Part shown: one piece after another, positions 29,666 through 38,183 of the stretch
Position numbering within the stretch: position 1 is the first letter of the stretch
Layout: each line of letters starts with the position of its first letter
Source of the DNA: a virus
DNA length: 38,553 nt
IMG/VR virus record: IMGVR_UViG_3300043409_001397
Coordinates: 1 to 38,553 of that record
Direction: 5' to 3' (one strand)
The notes under the pieces: model-generated
Database searches by the model: none
Told to the model about the DNA's origin: nothing
What the model saw: the letters and a program-made list of their open reading frames with translations, nothing else
Made by a program: the position numbers and the translations under genes

Positions 29666-30127
29666 TTAAAATATAGGTTTTCCGTACTTTTGTAACTCAT
29701 TCTGTAAAATACCCTTTTCTTGTAGTAATTGACCAATTTGTTTACAATTGTCGTTATTAACTTCTTTATATTCTTGCAATTCATTATACATAAGAGCATT
29801 ATTGCTTAATAACTCATCAATTTGATTCATATAAACTGTTTTAGTCTCTTTTGTTTTCTTCAATTCATCTTCGAGTTCAATAATCTTATTTTCAAGAGTA
29901 TCAATTTCTTGATTTAGTTCTTTAATAGACTCATGTATCTCAAAATTATTAATTTCATTTGCTCTATTAACATATACATTTTCAATAGATTGATTTTGAA
30001 ATGTCAAAAAATGAGCAATTGTGTCGAGTTTATAATAAAAATCACTTATAGAAATACTCGAAGGTAGTTCAAGTCTTAACTTGTCTCCGTAGTATTCAAC
30101 TTCTACACTAAATGTTTCTTTATTCAT
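29666..30127 (-). CDS. Coiled-coil protein (153 aa)
   Basis: The first 60 residues form a small alpha/beta region (SVEVEYYGDKLRLELPSSIS). Residues about 65-145 are a long heptad-patterned coiled coil (for example DTLENKIIELEDELKKTK), interrupted once near residue 110. There is no membrane segment. It is probably an oligomerising or scaffold-type protein; the role is unknown. Confidence 0.75.
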   Translation of the reverse strand: MNKETFSVEVEYYGDKLRLELPSSISISDFYYKLDTIAHFLTFQNQSIENVYVNRANEINNFEIHESIKELNQEIDTLENKIIELEDELKKTKETKTVYMNQIDELLSNNALMYNELQEYKEVNNDNCKQIGQLLQEKGILQNELQKYGKPIF

Positions 30128-30128
30128 A

Positions 30129-30314
30129 TTATTTTGTATTTTTAAGAATGTCTAAAATATGTTTTGTCGCTAAAATACTACCTAAACAAGAATTATATAA
30201 ATTGTTATATAGATAATTATTTTCTTCCGATTTTACTAAAATTGATAATCTAATAGATTCTTCATAATAATCTTCCAATAAAGATTCTATTTTGGTGATA
30301 TATTTATCATTCAT
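30129..30314 (-). CDS. Hypothetical helical protein (61 aa)
   Basis: A small helical protein (MNDKYITKIESLLEDYYEES ... TKHILDILKNTK) without recognisable motif. It overlaps the gene upstream by 8 nt. Confidence 0.68.
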   Translation of the reverse strand: MNDKYITKIESLLEDYYEESIRLSILVKSEENNYLYNNLYNSCLGSILATKHILDILKNTK

Positions 30315-30558
30315 TGTCTTCTTTGATTATGTCAATTATTCTTAATTTTTGTAAAGTTACTTTAGATTCTTCATTAAACAAATCTTTTATCAAAATATTT
30401 CCTTGATTAATTCTTTCTTCAATTTCATCCATTGAAACATTGACATCAAAATCAATTAGATTCAAATCATATAAACCTTGATGAAATCTCATATATGGAT
30501 TCTTTTCAAAATATTGTTTTAAGATTTCTAAAATTTGTAAGTTATATTCTTTTCTCAT
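30307..30558 (-). CDS. Conserved-looking hypothetical protein (83 aa)
   Basis: The opening (NLQILEILKQYFEKNPYMRF followed by HQGLYDLNLI) and closing (FNEESKVTLQKL) segments resemble a small protein recurrent in phage genomes; function unknown. It directly follows the tandem paralog array, joined by an ATGA overlap, but does not share that array's N-terminal signature. Confidence 0.75.
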   Translation of the reverse strand: MRKEYNLQILEILKQYFEKNPYMRFHQGLYDLNLIDFDVNVSMDEIEERINQGNILIKDLFNEESKVTLQKLRIIDIIKEDNE

Positions 30559-30800
30559 TTTGATAGTTGTTTAGCTATTTGTTCATATAAATAAGTTGTA
30601 TAACAAGAATTATATTCTTCAAGATAAACTAAAATATCTTTTTTAATTAAAGAATCTCTTGTTTTCAAAGAGCGACCTTTCATTAATTTATAAGCAATAT
30701 CATCTACATGAAGAGTTGGATATTCTTTTGAATGTTTACTGGTTAATAGAATATAGTCGAGTTCCTTTTTTGTTAGCTCTATTTCTATATTTAATTTCAT
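30555..30800 (-). CDS. Tandem paralog 3: small winged-helix-like protein (81 aa)
   Basis: It starts MKLNIEIELTKKELDYILLT and ends TTYLYEQIAKQLSK, matching the two genes upstream at both ends. In between, a charged segment with LIKKDILVYLEE and a Tyr/Thr-rich strand suggests a small winged helix-turn-helix, although this is a pattern guess. It is linked to both neighbours by 4-nt ATGA overlaps. The function of the family is unknown. Confidence 0.78.
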   Translation of the reverse strand: MKLNIEIELTKKELDYILLTSKHSKEYPTLHVDDIAYKLMKGRSLKTRDSLIKKDILVYLEEYNSCYTTYLYEQIAKQLSK

Positions 30801-31045
30801 CTTGATAATTGTTTTAAGATTTCATCGAATAAATAAGTTTTTACATATCCACAAGCAGGGTCATCCCAAATAATAATATCTTTTCTATAAAGTTCTGCAA
30901 TTGCTTCGGTAAGATTTCTATCGTTAAACATATAAAATGGAATATCTCCTAACTCTTGCAAGGGGTTTCTTGCTAAATACTCTTCGACAAATAATATAAA
31001 CTCGATTTCTTTGTCGGTTAATTCAAAGTTTACTTGTATATTCAT
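30797..31045 (-). CDS. Tandem paralog 2: small winged-helix-like protein (82 aa)
   Basis: It begins MNIQVNFELTDKEIEFILFV and ends KTYLFDEILKQLSR, sharing the ends of its neighbours but with a distinct centre (DIPFYMFNDRNLTEAIAELY, then KDIIIWDDPACGY). The order helix - helix - possible recognition helix - strand pair fits a small winged helix. ATGA overlaps on both sides imply coupled translation of the array. Confidence 0.78.
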   Translation of the reverse strand: MNIQVNFELTDKEIEFILFVEEYLARNPLQELGDIPFYMFNDRNLTEAIAELYRKDIIIWDDPACGYVKTYLFDEILKQLSR

Positions 31046-31281
31046 TTTGATAATTCTTTTAAGATTTCGTCGAATAAAAATGTTGTGTAATAATATTCAT
31101 TTTCAAAATGATATTCTACAATAGATTTACTTTCGAGAAATTGATGTTCATTTGAAAAGTTTCCTTTCTTCAATTGGTAATAATCCATGTTAAATGTACC
31201 AAATTCATCTCTAATACTATCTACATACTTGATGTATTCAATCTCTTTATCGGTTAGTTCTATTTCAATGTTTAATTTCAT
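31042..31281 (-). CDS. Tandem paralog 1: small winged-helix-like protein (79 aa)
   Basis: It begins MKLNIEIELTDKEIEYIKYV and ends YYTTFLFDEILKELSK. The first eight residues are the same as in paralog 3. The middle has EHQFLESKSIVEYHFEN, which looks like the end of a helix leading into a wing. Overlaps: 17 nt with the 75-aa gene upstream and 4 nt (ATGA) with paralog 2. Confidence 0.78.
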   Translation of the reverse strand: MKLNIEIELTDKEIEYIKYVDSIRDEFGTFNMDYYQLKKGNFSNEHQFLESKSIVEYHFENEYYYTTFLFDEILKELSK

Positions 31282-31492
31282 CTAAAATTTTATTTAAAGT
31301 TGTTTGATAATTTATTCCTTCTTGTATATATTTTCCTGTTATTTTAGACCATTGTAAAATCTGTTTTTCAATAAGAGATTCTATAACAAATCTATCATTG
31401 GGAGTTATTTGCCATAAAATAGGTTCTAAAAAAGAATTATCTATTCTATTATGAGTATAAAACAAGAAATCTTTTTCGTCTTGCGATAACAT
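31265..31492 (-). CDS. Diverged member of the tandem paralog family (75 aa)
   Basis: It begins MLSQDEKDFLFYTHNRIDNS and ends YQTTLNKILDEIKH. It lacks the MKLNIEIELT strand of its neighbours, but the DEKDFLFYTHN segment aligns with their DKEIEYIKYVD, and the C-terminal TTLNKILDEIK with their TTFLFDEILKEL. It shares a 1-nt junction with the first gene of the operon. Function unknown. Confidence 0.7.
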   Translation of the reverse strand: MLSQDEKDFLFYTHNRIDNSFLEPILWQITPNDRFVIESLIEKQILQWSKITGKYIQEGINYQTTLNKILDEIKH

Positions 31493-31749
31493 TAATTAAT
31501 AGGATATAATACAATTACTTTTTTATTTTTTGATTTATAATCTTCCCATTCTTCTTTTGATATACCTTGTTCTTGATATTCTATATCGAATGGTAGGAAA
31601 TCGCCTGAATAAGTGCTTTCTTCTTCATAAACTCCATCGACTATCTCAACGAGGGGACTGTATGAATTTCCTTCACTGTCTTTTGATAAAATAACTTCGT
31701 AATCTTGTGGATATTGTTGTAATTCTTTGATAAATTCTGATATTGTCAT
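31492..31749 (-). CDS. Conserved-looking hypothetical protein, first gene of its unit (85 aa)
   Basis: The opening MTISEFIKELQQYPQDYEVI followed by LSKDSEGNSYSPL is a pattern I recognise from many small phage proteins of unknown role; the end (KKVIVLYPIN) also fits. It is acidic and soluble. It is the first gene after the promoter at 31778-31809, with a 5' leader of about 20-25 nt. Confidence 0.78.
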   Translation of the reverse strand: MTISEFIKELQQYPQDYEVILSKDSEGNSYSPLVEIVDGVYEEESTYSGDFLPFDIEYQEQGISKEEWEDYKSKNKKVIVLYPIN

Positions 31750-31777
31750 TTTATTAAGCGGTTTTAAATTTACTCAA

Positions 31778-31809
31778 CAAATTTAATTGATAATTATTTA
31801 TAAAACAAA
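31778..31809 (-). promoter_or_regulatory. Bacteroidetes-type promoter after the nrdA terminator
   Basis: On the minus strand TTTG (31806-31809), a 20-nt spacer and TAAATTTG (31778-31785) match the Bacteroidetes promoter form exactly. It lies in the 145-nt gap between the nrdA terminator and the 85-aa gene, whose ATG is 28 nt downstream of the -7 element. Confidence 0.82.
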
Positions 31810-31831
31810 TGTTTTTGTAAAAAAGTTTAAT

Positions 31832-31862
31832 AAAAAAGACCAATCTAAAAGAAAGGTCTTTT
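31832..31862 (-). terminator. Intrinsic terminator after nrdA
   Basis: On the minus strand AAAAGACC (31855-31862) and GGTCTTTT (31834-31841) form an 8-bp stem around a 13-nt loop, and the descending arm continues into a T-rich tail (TTTTTTATTAAAC). It is 33 nt downstream of the nrdA stop codon, closing the helicase-nrdB-nrdA unit. Confidence 0.83.
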
Positions 31863-31894
31863 AAGTACTACTAATTTCAATGAAAAATAACTGT

Positions 31895-34270
31895 TTAAGC
31901 ACTGCACGCTATACAAGCTTCTGGGTTGTCTAAAGAACAAGATATACTGTCATTAGAATCGAAAACTTGTTCTTTGATTGAACTTAAATCAATCCCCAAT
32001 GATTTATTCGCACTGGCTTTTGTTTGTTGTCTAATGTAATATGAACCTGTTTTTAAACCTTTTAACCAACCATATAATAAAGAACTTGATATTTTTGCAT
32101 GGTTAATGTTTTCAAAAAATAAATTTAATGATTGTGTTTGGTCTATAAATGCTCCTCTGTCTGCTGACATATCTATTAAATCTTTTTGTTTTATCTCCCA
32201 AACTGTTTTATACAAACTCTTTAAATTTTGTGGGATACTGTCAATATTTTGAATAGAGCCTTCATTTGCAATTATCAGTTTCCTCATAGAATCATTCCAT
32301 AAACCAATTTCGATTAAATCTTTGATTAAATGTTTGTTAACTAAAGTAAATGTACCATGTAAAGTTCGTCTACTATAAATATTTGAAGTATATGGTTCAA
32401 AACATTCATTGTTACCTAATATTTGTGATGTTGACGCTGTTGGCATAGAAGCGGTTGTTAACGAATTTCTAACACCGTATTTCATAATATCTTCTCTAAG
32501 AGCATCCCAATCCCATAAGCCAGATAACTCTACGTTTGATGAAGATGAAATTTGCATACCGTCTTTAGTATTATTTACTACAACAGAATTCCACATATCA
32601 AATTGAAATATTCCCTTAGAAATAGGAGACCCTTTATAAGAAGAATATGCACCATCTTTTTTTGCTATATCACATGAAGCTTGCAATGCTCCATGATATA
32701 TTGTTTCAAAGATTTGTTTATTTAATATCTTTGCTTTATCACTATCAAAAGGCAGTTTAAGTAATGCAAATACATCGGCTAACCCTTGAACACCTACTGC
32801 AACAGGTCTATGTCTGAGATTGCTGTTTCTTGTTTCCTTCGTTGGGTAGAAATTAATATCAATTATTTGATTCAAATTTTTTACATTTTGATATGCTACT
32901 TTATGTAATAAATCAAAATCAAATTTATCATTGGTAACAAATTTAGGCAATGCAATTGAAGAAAGATTGCAAACAGCTTGTTCATCTTTAGATGTATATT
33001 CCACAATCTCATTACATAGGTTACTTGATTTTATAGTACCTAAATTTTTTTGATTAGATTTGTTATTAACAGCATCTTTAAATGATATATAAGGAGTACC
33101 TGTTTCAATTTGAGAATCAATAATCTTAGTGTATAGTTCTCTTGCCTTAATTTTTTTCTTATATATTCCTTTCTCTACATAATAATTATATAACGTATTA
33201 AATTCTTCTCCATACGCATCAACTAATCCTATTGATTCACTTGGACACATCAAATACCAATAGTCATCCTTTTGAACCTGTTCCATAAATAAATCAGGTA
33301 CCCATAATGCGTAGAACAAATCTCTTGCACGCATTTCTTCTTTACCATGTGTTTTCTTTAAGTCTAAGAACTCAAAAATATCTGCGTGCCACGGTTCTAT
33401 AAAAATTGCGAAACTACCTTTCCTTTTTCCAGACTGATTTACATAACAAGCAGTTTCATTATAAACTCTCAACATAGGAACAATTCCATCTGATATACCA
33501 TTTGTTCCTTTTATGATAGAATTTTTTGCTCTAACATTAGAAATACTAAGTCCAATTCCACCTGCTGATTGTGATATTTTCGCACAATCAGACAATACTT
33601 TATAAATGTCGTCGATAGAGTCGTCTACTGTTAATAAGAAACATGACGATAATTGCTCTCTTAATGTACCTGCGTTGAATAAAGTTGGTGTAGCATGAGT
33701 GAATAATTTATTTGACATCCAATCATAGCTACGCAAAACTTCTTCTATGTCATCTTTCCATAAAGAAACACACACACGCATAATCATATACTGAGGTCTT
33801 TCTAACAAAAATTTATTTGCGTCTCTTAATAAATAAGAAGCCATTAGTGTCTTTATACCAAAATAGTCATAAGAAAAATCTCTATCATGTATGATAGAAG
33901 AGTCTAATATGTCTTTATTACGACTTACACATTCATAAAAATCTTTATTGACAATTTTATCTTCATATAATTTTTTAACAGTTAGATAAAAAGATTTATT
34001 AGTTTCTTTATGTAGAGATGAAACAACAATTCGTGATGCTAATATACTATAATCAGGATGAATTGTTGATAATGAAGCAGATGCTTCTGCGATAAGTTCA
34101 TCTATTTCTTGAACACTTGCTCCATCATACAACCCATTAAATACAGTTAATGCTACTTGATTATGGTCTACGAAATTCAAATCTAATCCATAAGTTTGTT
34201 TTTCAATTCTTTTTACTATTTTGTCGAATTTTAGTGATTCGAGTTTACCGTTTCTTTTTTTGATGTTCAT
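31895..34270 (-). CDS. nrdA: Ribonucleotide reductase class Ia large subunit
   Basis: It reduces ribonucleoside diphosphates to deoxyribonucleotides together with NrdB. It has an N-terminal ATP-cone (MNIKKRNGKLESLKFDKIVK) and HATPTLFNAGT. Active-site Cys210 (LSSC), NLCNE (417-421, Cys419 and Glu421) and Cys434 (AVCNLSS) follow, with the radical-transfer tyrosines Tyr744-Tyr745 (GSYYIR). The C-terminal tail CSLDNPEACIACSA carries Cys786 and Cys789. That tail matches the CSL-x-N...C-x-x-C form of eukaryotic-type enzymes rather than the E. coli form. Full length (791 aa), no intein. It begins 1 nt after nrdB and ends before a terminator. Confidence 0.97.
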   Translation of the reverse strand: MNIKKRNGKLESLKFDKIVKRIEKQTYGLDLNFVDHNQVALTVFNGLYDGASVQEIDELIAEASASLSTIHPDYSILASRIVVSSLHKETNKSFYLTVKKLYEDKIVNKDFYECVSRNKDILDSSIIHDRDFSYDYFGIKTLMASYLLRDANKFLLERPQYMIMRVCVSLWKDDIEEVLRSYDWMSNKLFTHATPTLFNAGTLREQLSSCFLLTVDDSIDDIYKVLSDCAKISQSAGGIGLSISNVRAKNSIIKGTNGISDGIVPMLRVYNETACYVNQSGKRKGSFAIFIEPWHADIFEFLDLKKTHGKEEMRARDLFYALWVPDLFMEQVQKDDYWYLMCPSESIGLVDAYGEEFNTLYNYYVEKGIYKKKIKARELYTKIIDSQIETGTPYISFKDAVNNKSNQKNLGTIKSSNLCNEIVEYTSKDEQAVCNLSSIALPKFVTNDKFDFDLLHKVAYQNVKNLNQIIDINFYPTKETRNSNLRHRPVAVGVQGLADVFALLKLPFDSDKAKILNKQIFETIYHGALQASCDIAKKDGAYSSYKGSPISKGIFQFDMWNSVVVNNTKDGMQISSSSNVELSGLWDWDALREDIMKYGVRNSLTTASMPTASTSQILGNNECFEPYTSNIYSRRTLHGTFTLVNKHLIKDLIEIGLWNDSMRKLIIANEGSIQNIDSIPQNLKSLYKTVWEIKQKDLIDMSADRGAFIDQTQSLNLFFENINHAKISSSLLYGWLKGLKTGSYYIRQQTKASANKSLGIDLSSIKEQVFDSNDSISCSLDNPEACIACSA

Positions 34271-34271
34271 A

Positions 34272-36239
34272 TTAAAAATCCTCTGCTAAAAAATTATTGT
34301 TTGTTGTATTTAATTTACTTGTCACTGCGGATATTCCGTAATCACTAACTTTTTTTTCAAAGAAGTTAGTTTTTCCTTTTAGAGCCAAGTTTATCATAAA
34401 GTCAAAAGGGTTAGTAGAGTTAAAATGTTTTTCATAACCCAATTCATTTAATAAACCATCTGCTACATATTCTACATATTGACGCATTAAGTTACTATTC
34501 ATTCCAATTAACCCTACTGGTAATGAGTCTGTACAGAACTCTTTCTCTATATTAACTGCGTCCAAAATAATTTCTAATACTCTTTCTTTAGTTGGTTTAT
34601 TTTCAATGTGATTTCTGTAAAGTAAACAAGCGAATGATGTATGAGAAGCTTCGTCACGAGATATTAATTCATTTGAAAATGTTAATCCCTTCATTAAACC
34701 TCGTTTACCTAACCAATATATAGCACAAAAAGAGCTTGAAAAGAAAATTCCTTCTACTACCGCAAATGCAATCAACCTTTCTACAAATGAAGAACTGTTA
34801 ATCCAATTCAAAGCCCATTCTCCTTTCTTTTTAACCGATGGGATTGTTTCTAAAGCTCTAAATAAATTATACTTTTCCAGAGAGTCTTTGATATAGGTAT
34901 CGATTAATAATGAATACGTCTCGGATTGACCTGTTAATATACCATTGAAACAGCCCATATGATTTAATGGTTCATTGAAACAATAAGTCATTTCTTCTTT
35001 ATTCAAATCTTCGATAGAAATAACTTTGGTCAAACGTTTCTTTTCTTTTATTTTTGAATCATATTTCAACTTTAATCTATTTGGATGAAATCCAAGTTGT
35101 ATTAACTTATTTACATCAGTGATTGTAATATATAAGCAATACACAGCATTTGTGTTATACTCTTTCAAAATTCTATCTGAATCTGGTAACATGGAAACTC
35201 CTTCGTGTTTTGCTATCTTGATATTAGAATGTACTCCAAGTGTAGTAAGCATTAATTTAACTTGTTGTAAGAACTCAAGATTAATGTTAGTTATTTGGAT
35301 AGCAGTTCCAGTTTTTTTAGAATTATAAGAAATTGTACCGTCACTATCAGATAATCCTTCTAACCATCTCAATTTAGTATTTATCGAATAATTTATTGGG
35401 ACAAAAAATTTATCTTTATTGATATGGTCGGTTACATAGAATTTAAACTTATCAATTTTATTAGAGTTTTCTTTATGATTGAAATCTAACAGTAAGTGTA
35501 AGTTTTCTTTTTCGCCATATAATTTAATTAAAGGATATTTACCCCTAATAACAGTACCATCTCCGCAAAAGAAACCATGAATATACGGGTTCTTAAAATC
35601 ATCTGGGTCTGTATTGTCGATTATCGGTAATTTGAATTTAGAAATGACATCTCCAACTACCAAATCTTTAGTTTCGATTCTAATATCTTTACAAGATTCT
35701 GGGTGTTTTTGATTCCCTTTTCTAATCAACCATTTATGACCATCTGTACAATCTAAATGAGAACCATCGCTTAGATTAACTCGGTACAATTTTTGAACAC
35801 CTGTCTCTTTTACAACAACTTCACTAAATTCTTGACCATTCCAAACATTTACATTTTGATTGAGTAGATTGATGATAGGTATATTTCCTTTGTCTGTTAA
35901 AACTTGTGTATCAGACGAAACACAATGAATATTTTCAATCATAACTTGAAACCCATAATATGCCTTTGCTTCTGCATATTGTACTTCTTTAAGAAAATTA
36001 ACTGCTAAATTTTCATTAACTATTCCATCAGATGCACTAAAAAACCCAATTACATTTTTTATGAAATATCTTTCGTTTTCTGTTAATTTATGTTCCCAAT
36101 CATACAAATCACTCGATAAATCTATTTCCTCTGCTGTCCAAAATGTAGATTCTGCTTGTTTATATGCTTCCCAAATATCGGAATGTTCGATTGGAAACAT
36201 GGTAAATCTATGAGGGTTTTCTTTTAAAATTTTTTCCAT
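34272..36239 (-). CDS. nrdB: Ribonucleotide reductase small subunit precursor containing an intein
   Basis: The 655-aa precursor consists of N-extein 1-105, intein 106-438 and C-extein 439-655. After splicing the product would be 322 aa, normal for NrdB. Iron ligands visible in the exteins are Asp40 (EEID), Glu102 and His105 (ENIH), Glu496, Glu530 and His533 (DEASH). The radical Tyr is Tyr442, four residues after the splice junction. The C-terminal tail (NNNFLAEDF) fits the NrdA-binding peptide. The intein lies between His105 and Ser439, so unspliced protein cannot assemble the diiron-radical site. The gene starts 7 nt after a 60-aa gene and is followed at once by nrdA. Confidence 0.96.
   Translation of the reverse strand: MEKILKENPHRFTMFPIEHSDIWEAYKQAESTFWTAEEIDLSSDLYDWEHKLTENERYFIKNVIGFFSASDGIVNENLAVNFLKEVQYAEAKAYYGFQVMIENIHCVSSDTQVLTDKGNIPIINLLNQNVNVWNGQEFSEVVVKETGVQKLYRVNLSDGSHLDCTDGHKWLIRKGNQKHPESCKDIRIETKDLVVGDVISKFKLPIIDNTDPDDFKNPYIHGFFCGDGTVIRGKYPLIKLYGEKENLHLLLDFNHKENSNKIDKFKFYVTDHINKDKFFVPINYSINTKLRWLEGLSDSDGTISYNSKKTGTAIQITNINLEFLQQVKLMLTTLGVHSNIKIAKHEGVSMLPDSDRILKEYNTNAVYCLYITITDVNKLIQLGFHPNRLKLKYDSKIKEKKRLTKVISIEDLNKEEMTYCFNEPLNHMGCFNGILTGQSETYSLLIDTYIKDSLEKYNLFRALETIPSVKKKGEWALNWINSSSFVERLIAFAVVEGIFFSSSFCAIYWLGKRGLMKGLTFSNELISRDEASHTSFACLLYRNHIENKPTKERVLEIILDAVNIEKEFCTDSLPVGLIGMNSNLMRQYVEYVADGLLNELGYEKHFNSTNPFDFMINLALKGKTNFFEKKVSDYGISAVTSKLNTTNNNFLAEDF
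34926..35924 (-). mobile_element. LAGLIDADG homing-endonuclease intein in NrdB (333 aa)
   Basis: Block A starts at Cys1 ([13 protein letters not shown]). Block B is [10 protein letters not shown], with Thr60 and His63. Two dodecapeptide endonuclease motifs, [10 protein letters not shown] (114-123) and [10 protein letters not shown] (187-196), both keep the catalytic Asp. Block F is [14 protein letters not shown], with His322. The C-terminus reads NGILTGQ, then Ser of the C-extein. The penultimate His and terminal Asn of standard inteins are replaced by Gly and Gln. A terminal Gln is known from the iridovirus (Chilo iridescent virus) ribonucleotide reductase intein, so splicing is plausible. 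Splicing and endonuclease parts both look intact, suggesting a mobile element. Confidence 0.93.
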
Positions 36240-36246
36240 ATATAAT

Positions 36247-36429
36247 TTAATTTTTATTTAATTTTTCAACTTGTTGATTAAACCATTCTTCGGTTTTTGA
36301 ATCCATTATCCCATTTAATAAACTTTTTTTATAAAACTTTCTTTGATTTTCAAAAAAAGCTCTTTCGTTATGGTCTTTTGGTCTTTCAAATTTATCCAAT
36401 AATCGTAGTTTTTCCAGAACGTCTTTCAT
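36247..36429 (-). CDS. Small basic protein upstream of nrdB (60 aa)
   Basis: A charged helical protein ([20 protein letters not shown] ... [12 protein letters not shown]) without recognised motif. It sits between the helicase gene and nrdB. The 25-nt gap on its 3'-to-helicase side contains only A/T-rich leader sequence. Confidence 0.7.
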   Translation of the reverse strand: MKDVLEKLRLLDKFERPKDHNERAFFENQRKFYKKSLLNGIMDSKTEEWFNQQVEKLNKN

Positions 36430-36454
36430 ATTATGCTTTTATAAATATGTCAAT

Positions 36455-37798
36455 TTAAAATTTTCTTTGTTTAGCTTTATCTAAAATTGCATTAAGTTTT
36501 GCAGAAGTTTTTGTATTTTTTGAAGAACTTTCATCTTCAAAGTATTCATCAATTACCGAAAACTTGCCACAAGATGAATCATAATCCATTTCATAAGATT
36601 TCCCATTTCCTTTACCATTTTTATTTTTGATAATATGGGCAATATTATGAGAAGAAAAACTCATAATAAAATCAGTATCGTAAATAGCTTTGATTGCTCC
36701 ACCAATTTTATTTCCAGTGATAACTTTATCTCCAAAACCTTCTCTTCCGATAGGAGATGGTGAATAAACTACAAAATCGCCTGTTTTAGCTAAATCGGTT
36801 ACATCTTCCCAAGTTTTTTGTTGCCCTACTAATTCATCTTTGTTATTTTTATGTTTTAAGAGATTAACATAATCAATAATTACTAAATGAGGTTTAATAT
36901 TTCTTGTTTCTTTTAATCTTTCTAAATAAAGTTCAATATAATCAATTGTTTTTTGTTCTCTTTTTAAATCTGTAATGATGATTTCTCCTTCTAAAGAATT
37001 TAAAGATGATTCAATAGCTTCTCTATTATATAATACTTGGTCTAATGGAATTTCATTAATACAAGCATAAAATCTTCTTGCTACGTGAACAAATTCTGAT
37101 TCTAAGTTAAAATAAACTACATTATAACCTAATTTAGCTAAAAAAGTAGCCCAAGAAACTCCAAACCAAGATTTTCCTCCTGCTGGTTGTCCTAAATTGA
37201 TTACTACACTTCCTCCTGATATTCCTTTTTCTGCAAATAATTCATTAAATTCTTGGATATGCCACGGAATTATTGTTCTTAGGTCATCTCTAAACACTTC
37301 GTCAAATTGTTCTTTAAGAAAATGACCTTGTAAAGGTGGGATACCAATTTGAGATGCTTGTTGAAATTTTAAAACAATATCTTGGTATCTACCTGCTTCT
37401 ATTAGTTCAACTAAATTTTCGGTGACATTAACAAAAGCTTGTTTTTTACAAAACTCGGTATATTGGTCTTTTACATAGGGTAAATCTTCTTCATCAGACT
37501 CTTGATTATAGACATATTCTAACATTTCTTTGATTAAAGAAACGGTTGGTCTATTTTTTTCGTTAGCTTGTCTAAATTTCTTTAACTCTATTTGTAGATA
37601 ATCAACAGAAGGAATTGTTTTGTATTTTTGATAATATTGTTTAATCTTTTCGACTATCCATTGTTGGTCAGGAGAATGAAAATGTTCCAAAACTACTCCA
37701 CTTTCAATTTCGGTAAGATACTCTTTATTGGTAAGTAATACTTTGATAACTTTTTTGACAAAATTATCATCATATTCTTCTAAGGTATTTAATGACAT
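36455..37798 (-). CDS. Replicative DNA helicase, DnaB/T4 gp41 family (447 aa)
   Basis: This is a hexameric ATP-driven helicase unwinding the replication fork. The N-terminal helical domain (about 1-150) is followed by a RecA-like core. Walker A is GQPAGGKS (203-210), the YFNLESE segment (229-235) follows, and Walker B is HLVIIDY (304-310). Later comes NKIGGAIKAIYDTDFIMSF, matching the DnaB-family region that contacts DNA and nucleotide. The length is close to T4 gp41 (about 475). No primase domain or gene is seen in this window. It lies upstream of nrdB/nrdA in the same unit; its ATG follows CCAAAATTTTT, without a Shine-Dalgarno sequence. Confidence 0.9.
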   Translation of the reverse strand: MSLNTLEEYDDNFVKKVIKVLLTNKEYLTEIESGVVLEHFHSPDQQWIVEKIKQYYQKYKTIPSVDYLQIELKKFRQANEKNRPTVSLIKEMLEYVYNQESDEEDLPYVKDQYTEFCKKQAFVNVTENLVELIEAGRYQDIVLKFQQASQIGIPPLQGHFLKEQFDEVFRDDLRTIIPWHIQEFNELFAEKGISGGSVVINLGQPAGGKSWFGVSWATFLAKLGYNVVYFNLESEFVHVARRFYACINEIPLDQVLYNREAIESSLNSLEGEIIITDLKREQKTIDYIELYLERLKETRNIKPHLVIIDYVNLLKHKNNKDELVGQQKTWEDVTDLAKTGDFVVYSPSPIGREGFGDKVITGNKIGGAIKAIYDTDFIMSFSSHNIAHIIKNKNGKGNGKSYEMDYDSSCGKFSVIDEYFEDESSSKNTKTSAKLNAILDKAKQRKF

Positions 37799-37814
37799 AA
37801 AAATTTTGGGTTAA

Positions 37815-38183
37815 TTAATTATTAGAATTTAATCTTTGAATTTCTTTTTCAATTGATTCTCTTTGATTTTTGAGTCTTTCTAATTTATTTACATTACGAA
37901 CTCTAATCGCTTCTTGTACTTCATCTTTACTTGAGTATAAATCATATTCATCCAACATTTCATCAATAGTCATTCCTTTATCAATCACATAATAAATTTC
38001 GATACTTTTATAATCATCGTCGTTATCTTCATACCAAAAATATATTCTACCTTCATCTATTTGAAGAAAATCGCTATTACAAATATACAATTCTTCAATA
38101 GAACCATCAATTAATTCTCTATAAACTACTTTTGGTAAAGTCTCATAAATTTCTTGTCTAAATTTTTCAACTATTTCTTTCAT
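37815..38183 (-). CDS. Hypothetical acidic protein with C-terminal coiled coil (122 aa)
   Basis: Residues 1-60 look like an alpha/beta domain (VVYRELIDGSIEELYICNSD, RIYFWYEDNDDD). The C-terminal 40 residues (NVNKLERLKNQRESIEKEIQ) form a coiled coil. No family is recognised. An ATGA overlap connects it to the gene upstream; the helicase follows after 16 nt. Confidence 0.72.
   Translation of the reverse strand: MKEIVEKFRQEIYETLPKVVYRELIDGSIEELYICNSDFLQIDEGRIYFWYEDNDDDYKSIEIYYVIDKGMTIDEMLDEYDLYSSKDEVQEAIRVRNVNKLERLKNQRESIEKEIQRLNSNN

Larger units (their letters stand above)
30555..31492 (-). repeat. Tandem array of diverged paralogous genes
   Basis: Three adjacent genes (79, 82 and 81 aa) share an N-terminal pattern (M-x-(L/I)-x-(I/V)-x-(I/F)-E-L-T-x-K-E-(I/L)) and a C-terminal pattern (T-(Y/F)-L-(F/Y)-(D/E)-(E/Q)-I-x-K-x-L-S). 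A fourth (75 aa), at 31265-31492, has a related core and ends in KILDEIKH. The DNA is also similar around each junction. This looks like old tandem duplication followed by divergence. Confidence 0.7.

Noticed and set aside
30555-31492. Tandem similarity as a CRISPR-like or DNA-level repeat array
   Set aside because: The repeats are diverged coding copies of whole genes, not short identical units with spacers.
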